NCBI RefSeq assembly: GCF_000192795.1
Contig: NW_007360617.1
Span: 56,537 to 120,536 of the forward strand
Length of the DNA stretch: 64,000 nt
Origin: Vavraia culicis subsp. floridensis
Lineage: Eukaryota > Microsporidia > Pleistophoridae
Reading direction: 5' to 3'
The number at the start of each line of letters is the position of its first letter. Position 1 is the first letter of the stretch. The translations under genes were made by a program, and so were the position numbers. Below the pieces are notes generated by a model. That model did not search any database and was not told the origin of the DNA. It saw nothing but the letters and a program-made list of their open reading frames with translations. Positions 41,103-50,466 of the stretch are shown one piece after another.

Positions 41103-41316
41103 TCATTAATATTTTCACTCATTAATATTTTCACTCCTTAATATTTTCACTCCTTAATATTTCCACTCCTTAATATTTTCACTCATTAATATTTTCACTC
41201 ATTAATATTTTCACTCCTTAATATTTTCACTCCTTAATATTTTCACTCCTTAATATTTTCACTCCTTAATATTTTCACTCCTTAATATTTTCACTCCTTA
41301 ATATTTTCACTCATTA
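41103..41316. repeat. 16-bp minisatellite, about 13 copies in two variants
   Basis: Unit TCATTAATATTTTCAC (A) or TCCTTAATATTTTCAC (B). In order the copies read A A B B B A A B B B B B B, then a partial A, so an AABBB block is repeated. One B copy has CCAC. It lies about 130 bp upstream of the 41447 gene and is strongly strand-asymmetric. Confidence 0.93.
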
Positions 41317-41446
41317 TTCCCCAATCCTATTCTTCATTCCAAATGTTCAACCCCCCTAATAAACATCTCATCACAAATCCTAAACACAAGTATCATTCAA
41401 ACAATGTTTCACTACTCGATTAAAAAGAGATACACCTCACAAAAAC

Positions 41447-43123
41447 ATGTTGATCTACATTCTTATGACCTACCAATCACCGCTCTCCCTATCACCGCTC
41501 TCCCATCCCAGCAAATACCTATCACTTACGAACAACGTACCCGCATTCACCGACTGTGCATATCCCATAGAACTAACCGAACACAAGGGAATAACACTCG
41601 CTAACAATCAGCTGTGTGTAAACGGTGAGAGCATAACGATCCATTGCACCGATAAGAACGTAACAGATTTTAAAGTGGAGAACTCGAATAAGTACGTAAT
41701 GCTAAAGAACAATGGGAAATGCTTAACGATTGTTAAGATGATTGATCAGTACTTGCCGATATTAGATGAGTGTAGCTTTCTGGATTCGCAGCTGTTTGTG
41801 GTGGGTGATGGCACCATGTGTGAGAGTGAAGGGCGCAGGTTATCTGAGCCGGTGATTACCTATGGAAGCGGTAAGGGAGTGCAGTACTACGAAGATGGAG
41901 GATTAACGGTTGATTGTGATAATTTGGATGAGGCGATGAAAGAGAGGTATAAAGATAGGTGTAAGGTTGCTGGTGAGGGTGGTGAGAAGGTTGTTATGCC
42001 TAGTGGGAGTGATATGCCAAGCGGAGGTGCTATGCCAAGCGGTGTTGCTATGCCAAGCGGAGGTGCTATGCCAAGCGGTGTTGCTATGCCAAGCGGTGTT
42101 GCTATGCCAAGCGGAGGTGCTATGCCAAGCGGAGGTGCTATGCCAAGCGGTGTTGCTATGCCAAGCGGAGGTGCTATGCCAAGCGGTGTTGCTATGCCAA
42201 GCGGAGGTGCTATGCTAAGCGGTGTTGCTACGCCTGGTACCACAGGTGGTAGCACGCCCGCTAACATTAATAATACTGGCAATGCGACTGGTGGCACTGC
42301 TACCAACAATACAGGAAGTGCTAATACAAGTGGTACTACCACTGTTCCTGTTACTGCTCCCAACACCCCCACAGCACCTCAGAGTGCACCATCCCTTCCA
42401 CCCGTACAACCTTCGCCTTACACGCAATTACTGCCAGTTCAACCAACAGCAACGGTTACCCTATCACCAATTAATACTCCCTCCTTTACCAGACCAGTTC
42501 AAGTACAGCAGAACAAACCTAACGAGTGCCTGTCACCGTGCGTATTTAGAATTGAAATGGGAGGAAGGGGCGTGTGCATTTGTTATAATGCTGGTGGTAA
42601 TGGTGTGTCTGGAAATGGATCAGCGGTTGGTATGCCTGGTTTTGGCATTGCTAGTTCTGTTACTGGTCCATCCATGGCAGGGGGTGTCAATACTCCTGCA
42701 GCAGGCCCATCCATGGCAGGGGGTGTCAATACTCCTACAACTGGTGCATCCATGGCAGGAGGTGTCAATACTCCTACAACTGGTGCATCCACAGCAGGCA
42801 GTGTCAATACTCCTACAGCAGCACAACCAAGCAGTCCTGCCATATCTTATCCCGCGGCACCAACCAATCCCACCCCTTCACTACCCTTTCAACTGCCTTT
42901 CACACCCTCAAACACAAACATCCAGCCATTCAAAATACCAACGATCTACTTAGACGACGAAACATTCAAATCCCTGAAAATGAGTGCGCCATCCCAGCCC
43001 TTCCACATGCAATGCTGTTCCACCATGGCATGTCCGTGCATACCAATTATTAACGTGTATCCTATCATCAATTTGGACGTTGAAGGACTGTTTAGAAAGT
43101 TGAAAGATAGAATGAAGCAGTAG
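41447..43123 (+). CDS. Secreted ricin-B-like protein with G/S/P/T-rich repeat stalk
   Basis: 558 residues. A hydrophobic N-terminus (MLIYILMTYQSPLSLS) probably targets secretion. A beta-trefoil-like domain follows, about residues 35-130, with QLCVNGESITIHC, KCLTIVKM and ILDECSFLDSQLFVV. This last block matches the CL...C...QxF pattern of the proteins at 13320, 48679 and 53905. Next comes a run of 18-bp/6-residue repeats, MPSGGA and MPSGVA, at about 42000-42230 (13 or so copies). A Thr/Asn/Pro-rich stalk and a second repeat GGVNTPxxGxSMA (about 42660-42815) follow, ending in a cysteine-rich C-terminus (MQCCSTMACPCIPI). The repeat stalk plus cysteines resemble microsporidian polar tube or spore wall proteins, though no specific one is recognised. 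Confidence 0.75.
   Translation: MLIYILMTYQSPLSLSPLSHPSKYLSLTNNVPAFTDCAYPIELTEHKGITLANNQLCVNGESITIHCTDKNVTDFKVENSNKYVMLKNNGKCLTIVKMIDQYLPILDECSFLDSQLFVVGDGTMCESEGRRLSEPVITYGSGKGVQYYEDGGLTVDCDNLDEAMKERYKDRCKVAGEGGEKVVMPSGSDMPSGGAMPSGVAMPSGGAMPSGVAMPSGVAMPSGGAMPSGGAMPSGVAMPSGGAMPSGVAMPSGGAMLSGVATPGTTGGSTPANINNTGNATGGTATNNTGSANTSGTTTVPVTAPNTPTAPQSAPSLPPVQPSPYTQLLPVQPTATVTLSPINTPSFTRPVQVQQNKPNECLSPCVFRIEMGGRGVCICYNAGGNGVSGNGSAVGMPGFGIASSVTGPSMAGGVNTPAAGPSMAGGVNTPTTGASMAGGVNTPTTGASTAGSVNTPTAAQPSSPAISYPAAPTNPTPSLPFQLPFTPSNTNIQPFKIPTIYLDDETFKSLKMSAPSQPFHMQCCSTMACPCIPIINVYPIINLDVEGLFRKLKDRMKQ
41998..42231 (+). repeat. In-frame 18-bp repeat (MPSGGA/MPSGVA)
   Basis: Direct repeats of ATGCCAAGCGGAGGTGCT and ATGCCAAGCGGTGTTGCT, 18 bp each, run through the stalk of the 41447 protein. 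The two versions alternate irregularly. The near-identical codons suggest recent unequal expansion. Confidence 0.92.
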
Positions 43124-43440
43124 ATGTGGTAAATATTATGATATGATGATTTTTATGCAACTTTTTACTGTTTATATACTTTAGTGTTCTTATGCGTTTA
43201 TGCACTGTGATTATGCATATAAAGGTTACTTCATATCAATCAGCTACGCTTCAACTTTTTATCATTTTTAATCACACTTTCATCTCAGCTCTAAATTCGT
43301 TTTACCAATCAATGCATTCCTTCTTAAATCCATACCAATTAATTCTCTCCCGTCTCATTCATATTTCTTGATCCAACAGTCATAACACGTATTTACAACA
43401 TTACTCCATAAATTATGCATTAATTCGCCCAACCCTGGCA
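43124..43440. other. Intergenic, no gene seen
   Basis: About 317 bp. CCAACCCTGGCA lies immediately upstream of the helicase ATG. Confidence 0.5.
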
Positions 43441-46194
43441 ATGAGCCGTAAGAGCAAAACAGCCGATAACAAATCAAAAAATGGTAAGGATGCGTCCATA
43501 AGCACAGTTACGGCTGCCCTTGATGAGCTAGCACTTGGCAACCATGATAGCCGTGCTGTTACTAATACTGGCACTGTGAATGATGGCGATGAGAGGACTA
43601 ACGGTAGGAATGCCGGGGCTAGCACTGATGCTAGCAGCGGGGTTGGTGCCAAGGACAGTACCAGTGCCAAGAATGGTGCCAAGGCTAACATTAACATGAT
43701 AGAACACCTCAAGCATCGTCTATCAATCCTAAAAGCATCGCTTCCCAATCTCAAAGCATCCTCAACAACAGCCCGTCCAATCTCGCATTCCCCCTTCAAA
43801 CTGCTGCTCAACTCAAACACGTACAAACAATCGGACAGAATACGCGTAACAGGCAAGCACAGCGTACAGATGAAGATTAGCAAGGTGAAGGGAAATGTGG
43901 TGGAATGTGATGGTGATTGTATGATGGATGGGTTGTTGAAGGTTGATGATGAGAGATATAGAATGAGAAAAAGGGTGATTGGTGAGATTGAGAGGGTTGT
44001 TGGTGAGGGGTTGATGGGGTGTGTGGATGTGTGTGGGGATGGGGTTGATGTTTATGGGGATGGGTGGATTAACTGTGATGAGGGAAAGGATGAAAATGAG
44101 GGTGAGGATGAAAATGAGGGTGAAAATAAGGGTGAGGATGAAAATGAGGGTGATGGTGAAAATGAGGGTGATGGTGAAAATAAGGGAGAGGATGAAAATA
44201 AGGGAAAGGATGAAAATGAGGGAGAGGATGAAAATGAGGGTGATGGTGAAAATAAGGGAGAGGATGAAAATGAGGGCGAAAATAAGGGTAAGGATGAAAA
44301 TGAGGGTGAAAATAAGGGTGAGGTACATAACGAACAGCAGAATGGAAATAAAACTAATGAAAATACGATTATGCATGAACAAGTTAGCGATAAAAAAGCA
44401 CGCTTACGCATAAAAAATGTACAAACCGATCACTCCCATCAGATGAACGCATCTCAGCGCAAAGCGCTCTCAATGTCCACAGCATCCCTAAAAATACTTG
44501 GTCCACCCGGTACAGGCAAAACGTACACCTTGGTACACATCATTAAGAAGCTGTTAAACGGTGGTGGGAGGGTGCTTGTGTGTGCTCCTAGCAATTTAGC
44601 ATTGGATAATTTGAGGAAATGGTTCAGCGAGGATGAATGTGTTAGGATTGGTGGGAAGAGCAGGTTTAGGAATTATGAGGAGATTGTTGGGAAGGAAAGG
44701 GGTAGAAGGAATGGCGGTAAGATGGTACGAGGGGCCGGCGATAGAGGTAGGAGTGGTGATAGGGGGAGAGCAAGTGTAGGAAGGAGCAGAGTTATGAGTA
44801 CCGGTAGAGAGGGCAAGAAAAATAGGGGAGGTAAAGGGAACAGAAGTAAGGAAGGCAGAAAAGATGAGGAGAGTAGAAGTAAGGAGGGCAGAAAAGATGG
44901 CGAGAGTAGAAGTAAGGAGGGCAGAAAAGATGTGGAGAGTAGAAGTAAGGAGGGCAGAAAAGATGGCGAGAGTAGAAGTAAGGAGGGCAGAAAAGATGGG
45001 GAGTGTAGAAGTAAGGAGGGCAGAAAAGATGGGGAGAGTAGAAGTAAGGAGGGCAGAAAAGATGGGGAGAGTAGAAGTAAAGAAAGCGTAAATAGCAAAG
45101 AAAGAAAATGCGCCACAATGACCAGGAAAGGTAACAAACACGGTAAGAGGAGCGTAAAAGAAGAGAATAATAAAAGAGTGGACTACGCCTTGCTTAAGAA
45201 CTATGATCTGATATTTTCTACGCTGTACTCCCTGTACAAGATAAGAGATGTGTACGATACGGTGATTGTGGATGAGTGCTGTCAGGCAGATGAGGATGAG
45301 CTGATGATGGCGTTCTTTAAAGGAAGAAACGTTATTCTAGCGGGTGATCCCTATCAACTAGGACCTGTCGATGAGGAAAGAAGGGGTAGTGGTGGTAAGG
45401 AAAATGAAAAGGATGATGACCGTGCTAGTGAGGATGATGTTGACGATAGCACCACTGCTACTAGCCCTGCCACCAATACCGAAAAAGATGATCGTGGCGT
45501 AAAGGGTCGTACCGGTAAGGGTAGGAGGTACAAAACAATGGCACAGGTAAGAATGGAAATCAACAACTGCATGTTTAACAGGATTAGATTACCTACCGTT
45601 CTACTGAACGTACAGTACAGGATGCCTGCAAATTTGATAGATTTTTCTAACAGGTTCTTCTACAGGAGCATGCTACGCAGTGCACTGCCACTAACATTCA
45701 AATTCTTTGATCACAGCAACCTTCTGCTCATAAACACGGCAGGCAGAAACTTTCTGGAGCAAAAAGACGTAAGCATTATAAACGTGGAAGAGGGCAAGCT
45801 GGTGATGGCATTGCTGTCATTTATAGATCGTACGTACAACGTACGATCTATCGGTGTTATAACACCGTATGCTGCGCAAGCGCAGCATATAATGCGTAAC
45901 ATTGACATGAGCACGTTTCGTGCTCATGTGCACATCAGCACGGTAGACTCGTTTCAAGGGCAGGAGCGCGACATCGTGATCATTTCGATGGTACGCAGCA
46001 ACTGGGAAAGGAATATTGGGTTTATGGATGACGTAAGGAGAATGAATGTGGCTATGACAAGGTGTAAAATGGGAATGGTGTTGGTTGGTGATCGGAGATG
46101 CTTTGAATGGGTGTTTTACCGCAGAATATTTGAGTTCTTCGAGCGAGGTGTTGTTTTAGGACCGGAGCAGTTCTATTCTCTGATTGAGCAGTAG
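43441..46194 (+). CDS. SF1 helicase, UPF1/IGHMBP2-like, with two large repeat insertions
   Basis: 917-residue superfamily 1B helicase. Motifs in order: Q-region MNASQRKALS, Walker A GPPGTGKTYTL near residue 354, motif II VDECCQADED near 610, motif III GDPYQLGPV near 633, QYRMP near 724, motif V VDSFQGQERDIVIIS near 835 and motif VI MTRCKMG near 871. This is the UPF1/SEN1/SMUBP2 order; no UPF1 cysteine-rich zinc domain is seen, so an IGHMBP2-like or SEN1-like role is more likely. A Glu/Asp/Lys-Asn repeat (EDENEGENKG type) lies at about residues 214-296. An 11-residue repeat SRSKEGRKDGE lies between motifs Ia and II (about 466-554). The ATG follows CCCTGGCA. Near motif V the DNA carries a series of palindromes. 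Confidence 0.9.
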   Translation: MSRKSKTADNKSKNGKDASISTVTAALDELALGNHDSRAVTNTGTVNDGDERTNGRNAGASTDASSGVGAKDSTSAKNGAKANINMIEHLKHRLSILKASLPNLKASSTTARPISHSPFKLLLNSNTYKQSDRIRVTGKHSVQMKISKVKGNVVECDGDCMMDGLLKVDDERYRMRKRVIGEIERVVGEGLMGCVDVCGDGVDVYGDGWINCDEGKDENEGEDENEGENKGEDENEGDGENEGDGENKGEDENKGKDENEGEDENEGDGENKGEDENEGENKGKDENEGENKGEVHNEQQNGNKTNENTIMHEQVSDKKARLRIKNVQTDHSHQMNASQRKALSMSTASLKILGPPGTGKTYTLVHIIKKLLNGGGRVLVCAPSNLALDNLRKWFSEDECVRIGGKSRFRNYEEIVGKERGRRNGGKMVRGAGDRGRSGDRGRASVGRSRVMSTGREGKKNRGGKGNRSKEGRKDEESRSKEGRKDGESRSKEGRKDVESRSKEGRKDGESRSKEGRKDGECRSKEGRKDGESRSKEGRKDGESRSKESVNSKERKCATMTRKGNKHGKRSVKEENNKRVDYALLKNYDLIFSTLYSLYKIRDVYDTVIVDECCQADEDELMMAFFKGRNVILAGDPYQLGPVDEERRGSGGKENEKDDDRASEDDVDDSTTATSPATNTEKDDRGVKGRTGKGRRYKTMAQVRMEINNCMFNRIRLPTVLLNVQYRMPANLIDFSNRFFYRSMLRSALPLTFKFFDHSNLLLINTAGRNFLEQKDVSIINVEEGKLVMALLSFIDRTYNVRSIGVITPYAAQAQHIMRNIDMSTFRAHVHISTVDSFQGQERDIVIISMVRSNWERNIGFMDDVRRMNVAMTRCKMGMVLVGDRRCFEWVFYRRIFEFFERGVVLGPEQFYSLIEQ
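44080..44330 (+). repeat. In-frame acidic repeat (GAGGATGAAAAT-type)
   Basis: Degenerate 12-18 bp repeats built from GATGAAAATGAGGG and GAAAATAAGGGTGAGG encode alternating EDENEG, DGENEG and ENKGKD. They lie in the N-terminal part of the helicase gene and are probably a disordered acidic spacer. Confidence 0.9.
44839..45102 (+). repeat. In-frame 33-bp repeat (SRSKEGRKDGE), 8 copies
   Basis: Eight tandem units of 33 bp (11 codons) starting AGTAGAAGTAAGGAGGGCAG, with a degraded ninth. They are inserted between the helicase's nucleotide-binding motifs and give a very basic spacer with SR-like dipeptides. Confidence 0.92.
45677..45688. other. Perfect 12-bp palindrome in helicase CDS
   Basis: GCAGTGCACTGC equals its reverse complement. 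It lies 135 bp before the tandem inverted repeats in the same coding region. Confidence 0.85.
45823..45928. other. Four consecutive perfect inverted repeats in helicase CDS
   Basis: Read directly: ATAGATCGTACG-tacaa-CGTACGATCTAT (45823-45851, 12-bp stem); CGGTGTTATAACACCG (45852-45867, 16-bp perfect palindrome); TATGCTGCGC-aa-GCGCAGCATA (45868-45889, 10-bp stem); CATGAGCACG-ttt-CGTGCTCATG (45906-45928, 10-bp stem). They lie in the conserved GVITPY-to-motif V coding segment. See findings. Confidence 0.9.
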
Positions 46195-46381
46195 GGTGGA
46201 GAGAAGAAGATGCGGAGTGTGTGCACTGAGGAGGTGTATGGATAGGTGCATACGCATTAACGGTACTCGTACTGCCGCTACGTACGCCAACACCAATCTT
46301 AGTACCGGTGCGTAATACCAACACATAACCAAGCACGCACGCAGCACCCCTCTTCACAATTTACATTCCCTCACCCCTCCC

Positions 46382-46594
46382 ATGTTTGATCTGTACAAGT
46401 CATTCATCCGCAGACGAATAAAAGTAAAACTAAACGATAACTCATCAATAGAGGGTGACCTGATATCGATAGATGGCTATCTCAACCTAGCACTGCAGCA
46501 TGTGCTTTTCTATGAGGAGGGCATTGCTGAACCTTTTGTTTTTATAAGTTGCTTGGTGAAGGGAAGCAATGTGGATTACATTGCGTTGCGATGA
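46382..46594 (+). CDS. LSM2: LSm protein, LSm2-like
   Basis: A 70-residue single Sm fold. Sm1 reads KSFIRRRIKVKLNDNSSIEGDLISIDGYLNLAL and Sm2 ends SCLVKGSNVDYIAL, matching the LSm2 pattern (short LxD/N-Y-LN-L loop and F.RGS.VRYV end). LSm2-8 binds the U6 3' end and LSm1-7 promotes mRNA decapping; LSm2 is shared by both rings. Subtype assignment rests on few residues and LSm3 or SmD3 are weaker alternatives. The ATG directly follows CTCCC, and the protein is nearly all fold, so the start is firm. It is 188 bp downstream of the helicase on the same strand. Confidence 0.8.
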   Translation: MFDLYKSFIRRRIKVKLNDNSSIEGDLISIDGYLNLALQHVLFYEEGIAEPFVFISCLVKGSNVDYIALR

Positions 46595-48678
46595 TGGGGA
46601 TGGGTGGCAAATGCGGGGAGTGTATGAGCAGAGGATGAGTTGTTGGTGTGGTAAGGGATGCGTATTGAGGATGGGTAGATGGCCTATTGGGCGGTGCAGC
46701 TGGGTTGAACTATCACATAAAAATGTGGGATGGTGCGTTAAAGGGTGCGTAGCTGTTGTTACCGTGTTAAAGTACTTTGTTCGCTGTTAACAATGCACAG
46801 TAATTCGTAGCTACCACGGATGTGCCATGCAATGTAGGAAGGTTAGTTAAATATTTTACTGTGAAAGAAATGCGGGCACTAAAATTGTTGCCTTTCTTTC
46901 ACAAATTAATAATCATTTGTTGTGTCGGTCCTCCTAGCGTGCGTATTACCTGCTTTGACGAAGGCGTAGAACACTTCGTATCGAGCCCCACGTTTATACA
47001 TCGCTTGGACACGTGTGCACTGCACCAATCAGCACGTTTGAAAGTGCTGATTTAATTGAGTAGGTGCATAGGAACGGGCATATTATGCTTTAATTATGCG
47101 TAGGTACGCCTTACAGGACTTGCACTTACCTTTCACACGTATTGAGCGTGTAATAAAATACCATACCTGTGATTATGCATTGAATGGGCGGGTAGCACCG
47201 CATTTATAAACACGGACCGGGCACATCTTACAAGACTGTTTCTGTGATGCGATGGACTGGACATGCCGTATTGAAATGCATTCTATCGTACAGCACTAAA
47301 AATGGTGCTCCTCGATCACGTGCCCGTGCCAGCCCAAGATCTATGAATCCTTCTGCAAGAATATTAGCGATCCTATAGGCGTGCGTTGATCGTGTTTCTA
47401 TGTTTAATTGATAATTTGCTCATCTGCCAAAGTATTGGACATTTGTATGAATTGTTTGATATCAGATCCGGTGAGTGAGATGATGGCGTGGTGACCGGAT
47501 GGCGCTAATGAACGAGCTGGGCGGTATTGCGGGTTGTGTGGGATGGCTGGTCTGGGCAGCTCGTTCCTACCGGTTGTGCGATGCGGTGGTCGGTTGAACC
47601 AGAGAAGTGCGCGGTGTGGGAGTAAACGCGTGTTTGGTGAAGTGGCAACGTTCTGAGTAGCGCATTTTAACGGTAGGTGAAATGCTATTATAACCGGATA
47701 CGTAATAGCAGTGCAGCTATGCACGGATGTGCTTGAATGAAAATGGAATTGATTGTGAGCACTGTCTGAAAGATTGTCTGCTCTCCGGACTAAACGTAAT
47801 GCACCAAATTTATTGATCTTGTGATTAATTCGTGTTTCTTCCTTCACAGGGGTCTAAATCTTGGAGTACACGGCTTTTAATTCGTATTGCCGTTTTAAGA
47901 CGGAGTTAAATGCCAAAAAACGGTGCACGATGCGATGTCTGCAACAAAAATACTGTACGAACAGATTTATTGCACGTTAACACCGGAACAGTGCGGTGGG
48001 ACAGTGTTGCGGTATCGCTTGCGCACTTTGTACGTTCTGCCTGTGCGCTGCAGGATGCACCCTGTGGTTCAGCCCGTACAACATTTTGCACGTATTGGTG
48101 GATGCACGTACATTTTCTGTTTCATGGTCCATCGATATGAACTGTAAATTTGTGTTTCACACGGTGGTTCATCGGCGCTTTCTGATAGATAATTGTTAAT
48201 ACCGTGGATGCTTCTGCTCGCAACGTGTGCGGTGCTGTAGCAGCTGTTGAGCGCTCTCATCCGGATGGTGGAACGGATCGATAGAACTGAGTGCCTTCGT
48301 TTGGCAGTATGCTGGGCTATTGGTGGAGGAGATGCCCGAGATATTAAAAATGTGCCGATATGATCCCTCCGTATCGCATCTGTTGGTCAAACTGTAATTT
48401 GCTGATGTGTTTGATTATTTTTGCCTCGAGTCGGTCGAGTACCGTATCGTGGCCGTGGGCATTTTTAGGACGGTCCTGTGGAACTTGTTCGGAGATACGC
48501 GGCAATGCAACAACCGATTCATTATATCTACGGCAAAACAGATATTTGCACGCCATCCAATTGACATATTTCTCATCAAAATGATATTATGGAGATTACG
48601 TTTCATTAGGGATCCTCATCCGGATCAGATAAAAATGAAACATTTCAAAACTATATAAAGACATTTACACCCGCCGAT
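46595..48678. other. Long intergenic region with a hairpin
   Basis: About 2.1 kb. Several ORFs of 60-147 codons overlap each other on both strands, and none has a motif. A 9-bp perfect inverted repeat with an 8-base loop (AATCAGCAC...GTGCTGATT) lies at 47027-47052. Confidence 0.5.
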
Positions 48679-50466
48679 ATGTTCATAATCGTAAATATGG
48701 CATTCGTGGGGATGGTGTGGTCGATAGCTAACAAGTATCTGGACACTAATCTGCGTATGATGCCGTTGGCCGATCCGAGCTCAACATTGGCCTTGGAAAG
48801 AAGCAGGCTGGCTGCCTCAGCCAGACCAACACCGGGCACCGATAACATAATCCTGCACAAGGAGAGGGGAAACAAGCTTTTTAAGAGATGGGCCTCCAGC
48901 AATATGATGGTGAATGGCGCACCTATTTGTGTCATGTCGGACAACACACTGGGTGCCTGCACCGGCGGTCTTAAACCGGGCAAATTCGATATTGAAAAGC
49001 ACATTACCCAGGACGGCGGGTACACCATCAGCACAAAAGTCAAGCTAGGATCACGCAAGACCACATTATGTCTTACCGGACCAAGCATGACCTTGCAGAG
49101 GTGTACTAATGACATAGAACAGATGTTTAAAGTGGAAAGATATAACGAGCCTAGCGATATATCGAGCAGCGACGACAAAGAGCCCGATCCTGACGCGGGT
49201 GCAAGCGCAGAACCATCATCAGATGATGATGGAGAGCCTGCTCAACCGACTGGATCTGGATCCTACTCGTACTGTGTGGACCCTTATGGCCGGTTAAACT
49301 ACACGTACACACCTCCTGCACCGACTTCGGTTCCATCGCTTTATCCTACTTGTCCAAGCACACAGTCACAATCTACGCCATGTATGGACCAGTACGGTCG
49401 TTTGCAGTACGGAAGTGCACCGTATCCGTATCAGTATCCGCCTTGCAACTCATCGAGCGCTCAGCCTGTTCAGCAATCGCAACCAGTTCAGCAGTCCCAA
49501 CCAGTTCAGCAGTCCCAACCGGTCCAGCAGTCTCAGCCCGCTCAGCAGACATGTGTAGACCAACACGGCTCTGTAAGGTATGCTACTGCACCTGTCTCAT
49601 CCTATCCGTCGTGTCCTGTGCAGCAGTCTTCAAGCCCGTACCAAAATACGTGTGTTGACCAGAATGGAACCGTGCAATATTCCGCCGCCACTATTGCATC
49701 GTATCCGCCGTGTAGTTCAGCATATCAACAGACCCAGCCTGTCCAGCAGTCTCAGCCTGTTCAGCAGTCGCGACCAGTTCAGCAGTCCCAACCAGTTCAG
49801 CAATCGCGACCAGTTCAACAATCTCAACCAACACTGCAGGCATGTATAGATTCGGCTGGAATACTGAAGAATACAACCGATCCGCTTTCCTTATCATCAT
49901 TCTATCCACCCTGTGCACCCACCCAGTCTCACGCGTATCCTTCATGTGACTCTGTGCACCAGCGAATAAATGAGCTGTGCAAGCCCTCAACCAATAGTTC
50001 AGCAGCCAATAACACCAAGAATTTGCAGTGCGTGGACAGCACTGGCACAGTACAACAAGTGGTTGTCGAGAAGACCACGCAATGCGTGCCTCAGAGCACA
50101 CAGCCAACCTACTCCACATGCCCAGGAAATGTAACGCTGCATTTCGCTGGTAGCGGTGATGCTTTTGGGCCTGATTGGACGCCATGCACACAGCCAACCG
50201 ATAATAACGTGTATTATTACCAGCCTATTGATACGGAAGTTGAGGTCTTTGATCCGCAAGTCTTCCAGCCGTCAGCTCCCGAAAGGATTGTTAGTTCGCC
50301 AAGCACGGCAGTGGTTGATAATCCACAATTTTGCACATCATATTGCCAAGACAGACAGAAATCACCCGTTTTTGCTGAGATAAACAGAAGTGGAGGCCCC
50401 AATGTATATAATATTAATCCTGGATCGTGTATTAGCGAGAGAAAAGAGGACTGTTGTAGGTGCTGA
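48679..50466 (+). CDS. Secreted ricin-B-like protein with cysteine-module and PVQQSQ repeats
   Basis: 595 residues. A hydrophobic N-terminus (MFIIVNMAFVGMVWSIA) gives secretion; CCCGCCGAT precedes the ATG. A beta-trefoil-like domain (about residues 75-155) shows PICVMSDNTLGAC, then LCLTGPSMTLQRCTNDIEQMFKV, aligning with the proteins at 13320, 41447 and 53905. An acidic linker follows. The long C-terminal part has about six repeats of a module of the type CVDxxGxxxY...YPxC (YCVDPYGRL, CMDQYGRL, CVDQHGSV, CVDQNGTV, CIDSAGIL, CVDSTGTV), each with two cysteines. They are joined by QPVQQS tandem repeats at about 49470-49545 and 49735-49830. Pro, Gln, Ser and Tyr dominate. It ends in CISERKEDCCRC. 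This suits a cross-linked extracellular fibre such as polar tube or wall, but no named protein is recognised. Confidence 0.75.
   Translation: MFIIVNMAFVGMVWSIANKYLDTNLRMMPLADPSSTLALERSRLAASARPTPGTDNIILHKERGNKLFKRWASSNMMVNGAPICVMSDNTLGACTGGLKPGKFDIEKHITQDGGYTISTKVKLGSRKTTLCLTGPSMTLQRCTNDIEQMFKVERYNEPSDISSSDDKEPDPDAGASAEPSSDDDGEPAQPTGSGSYSYCVDPYGRLNYTYTPPAPTSVPSLYPTCPSTQSQSTPCMDQYGRLQYGSAPYPYQYPPCNSSSAQPVQQSQPVQQSQPVQQSQPVQQSQPAQQTCVDQHGSVRYATAPVSSYPSCPVQQSSSPYQNTCVDQNGTVQYSAATIASYPPCSSAYQQTQPVQQSQPVQQSRPVQQSQPVQQSRPVQQSQPTLQACIDSAGILKNTTDPLSLSSFYPPCAPTQSHAYPSCDSVHQRINELCKPSTNSSAANNTKNLQCVDSTGTVQQVVVEKTTQCVPQSTQPTYSTCPGNVTLHFAGSGDAFGPDWTPCTQPTDNNVYYYQPIDTEVEVFDPQVFQPSAPERIVSSPSTAVVDNPQFCTSYCQDRQKSPVFAEINRSGGPNVYNINPGSCISERKEDCCRC

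Noticed and set aside
44052..45141. Several minus-strand ORFs rich in Ser/Leu/Phe across the helicase repeats
   Set aside because: Shadows of the in-frame repeats in the coding strand.
43441..46194. UPF1 itself for the helicase
   Set aside because: No CH-type zinc domain and different N-terminus; only the SF1B core supports the call, so kept as UPF1/IGHMBP2-like.
46595..48678. Several ORFs of 60-147 codons in the spacer, including 47404-47847 minus
   Set aside because: They overlap on both strands, lack motifs and signal peptides, and have no C-run before their ATG.
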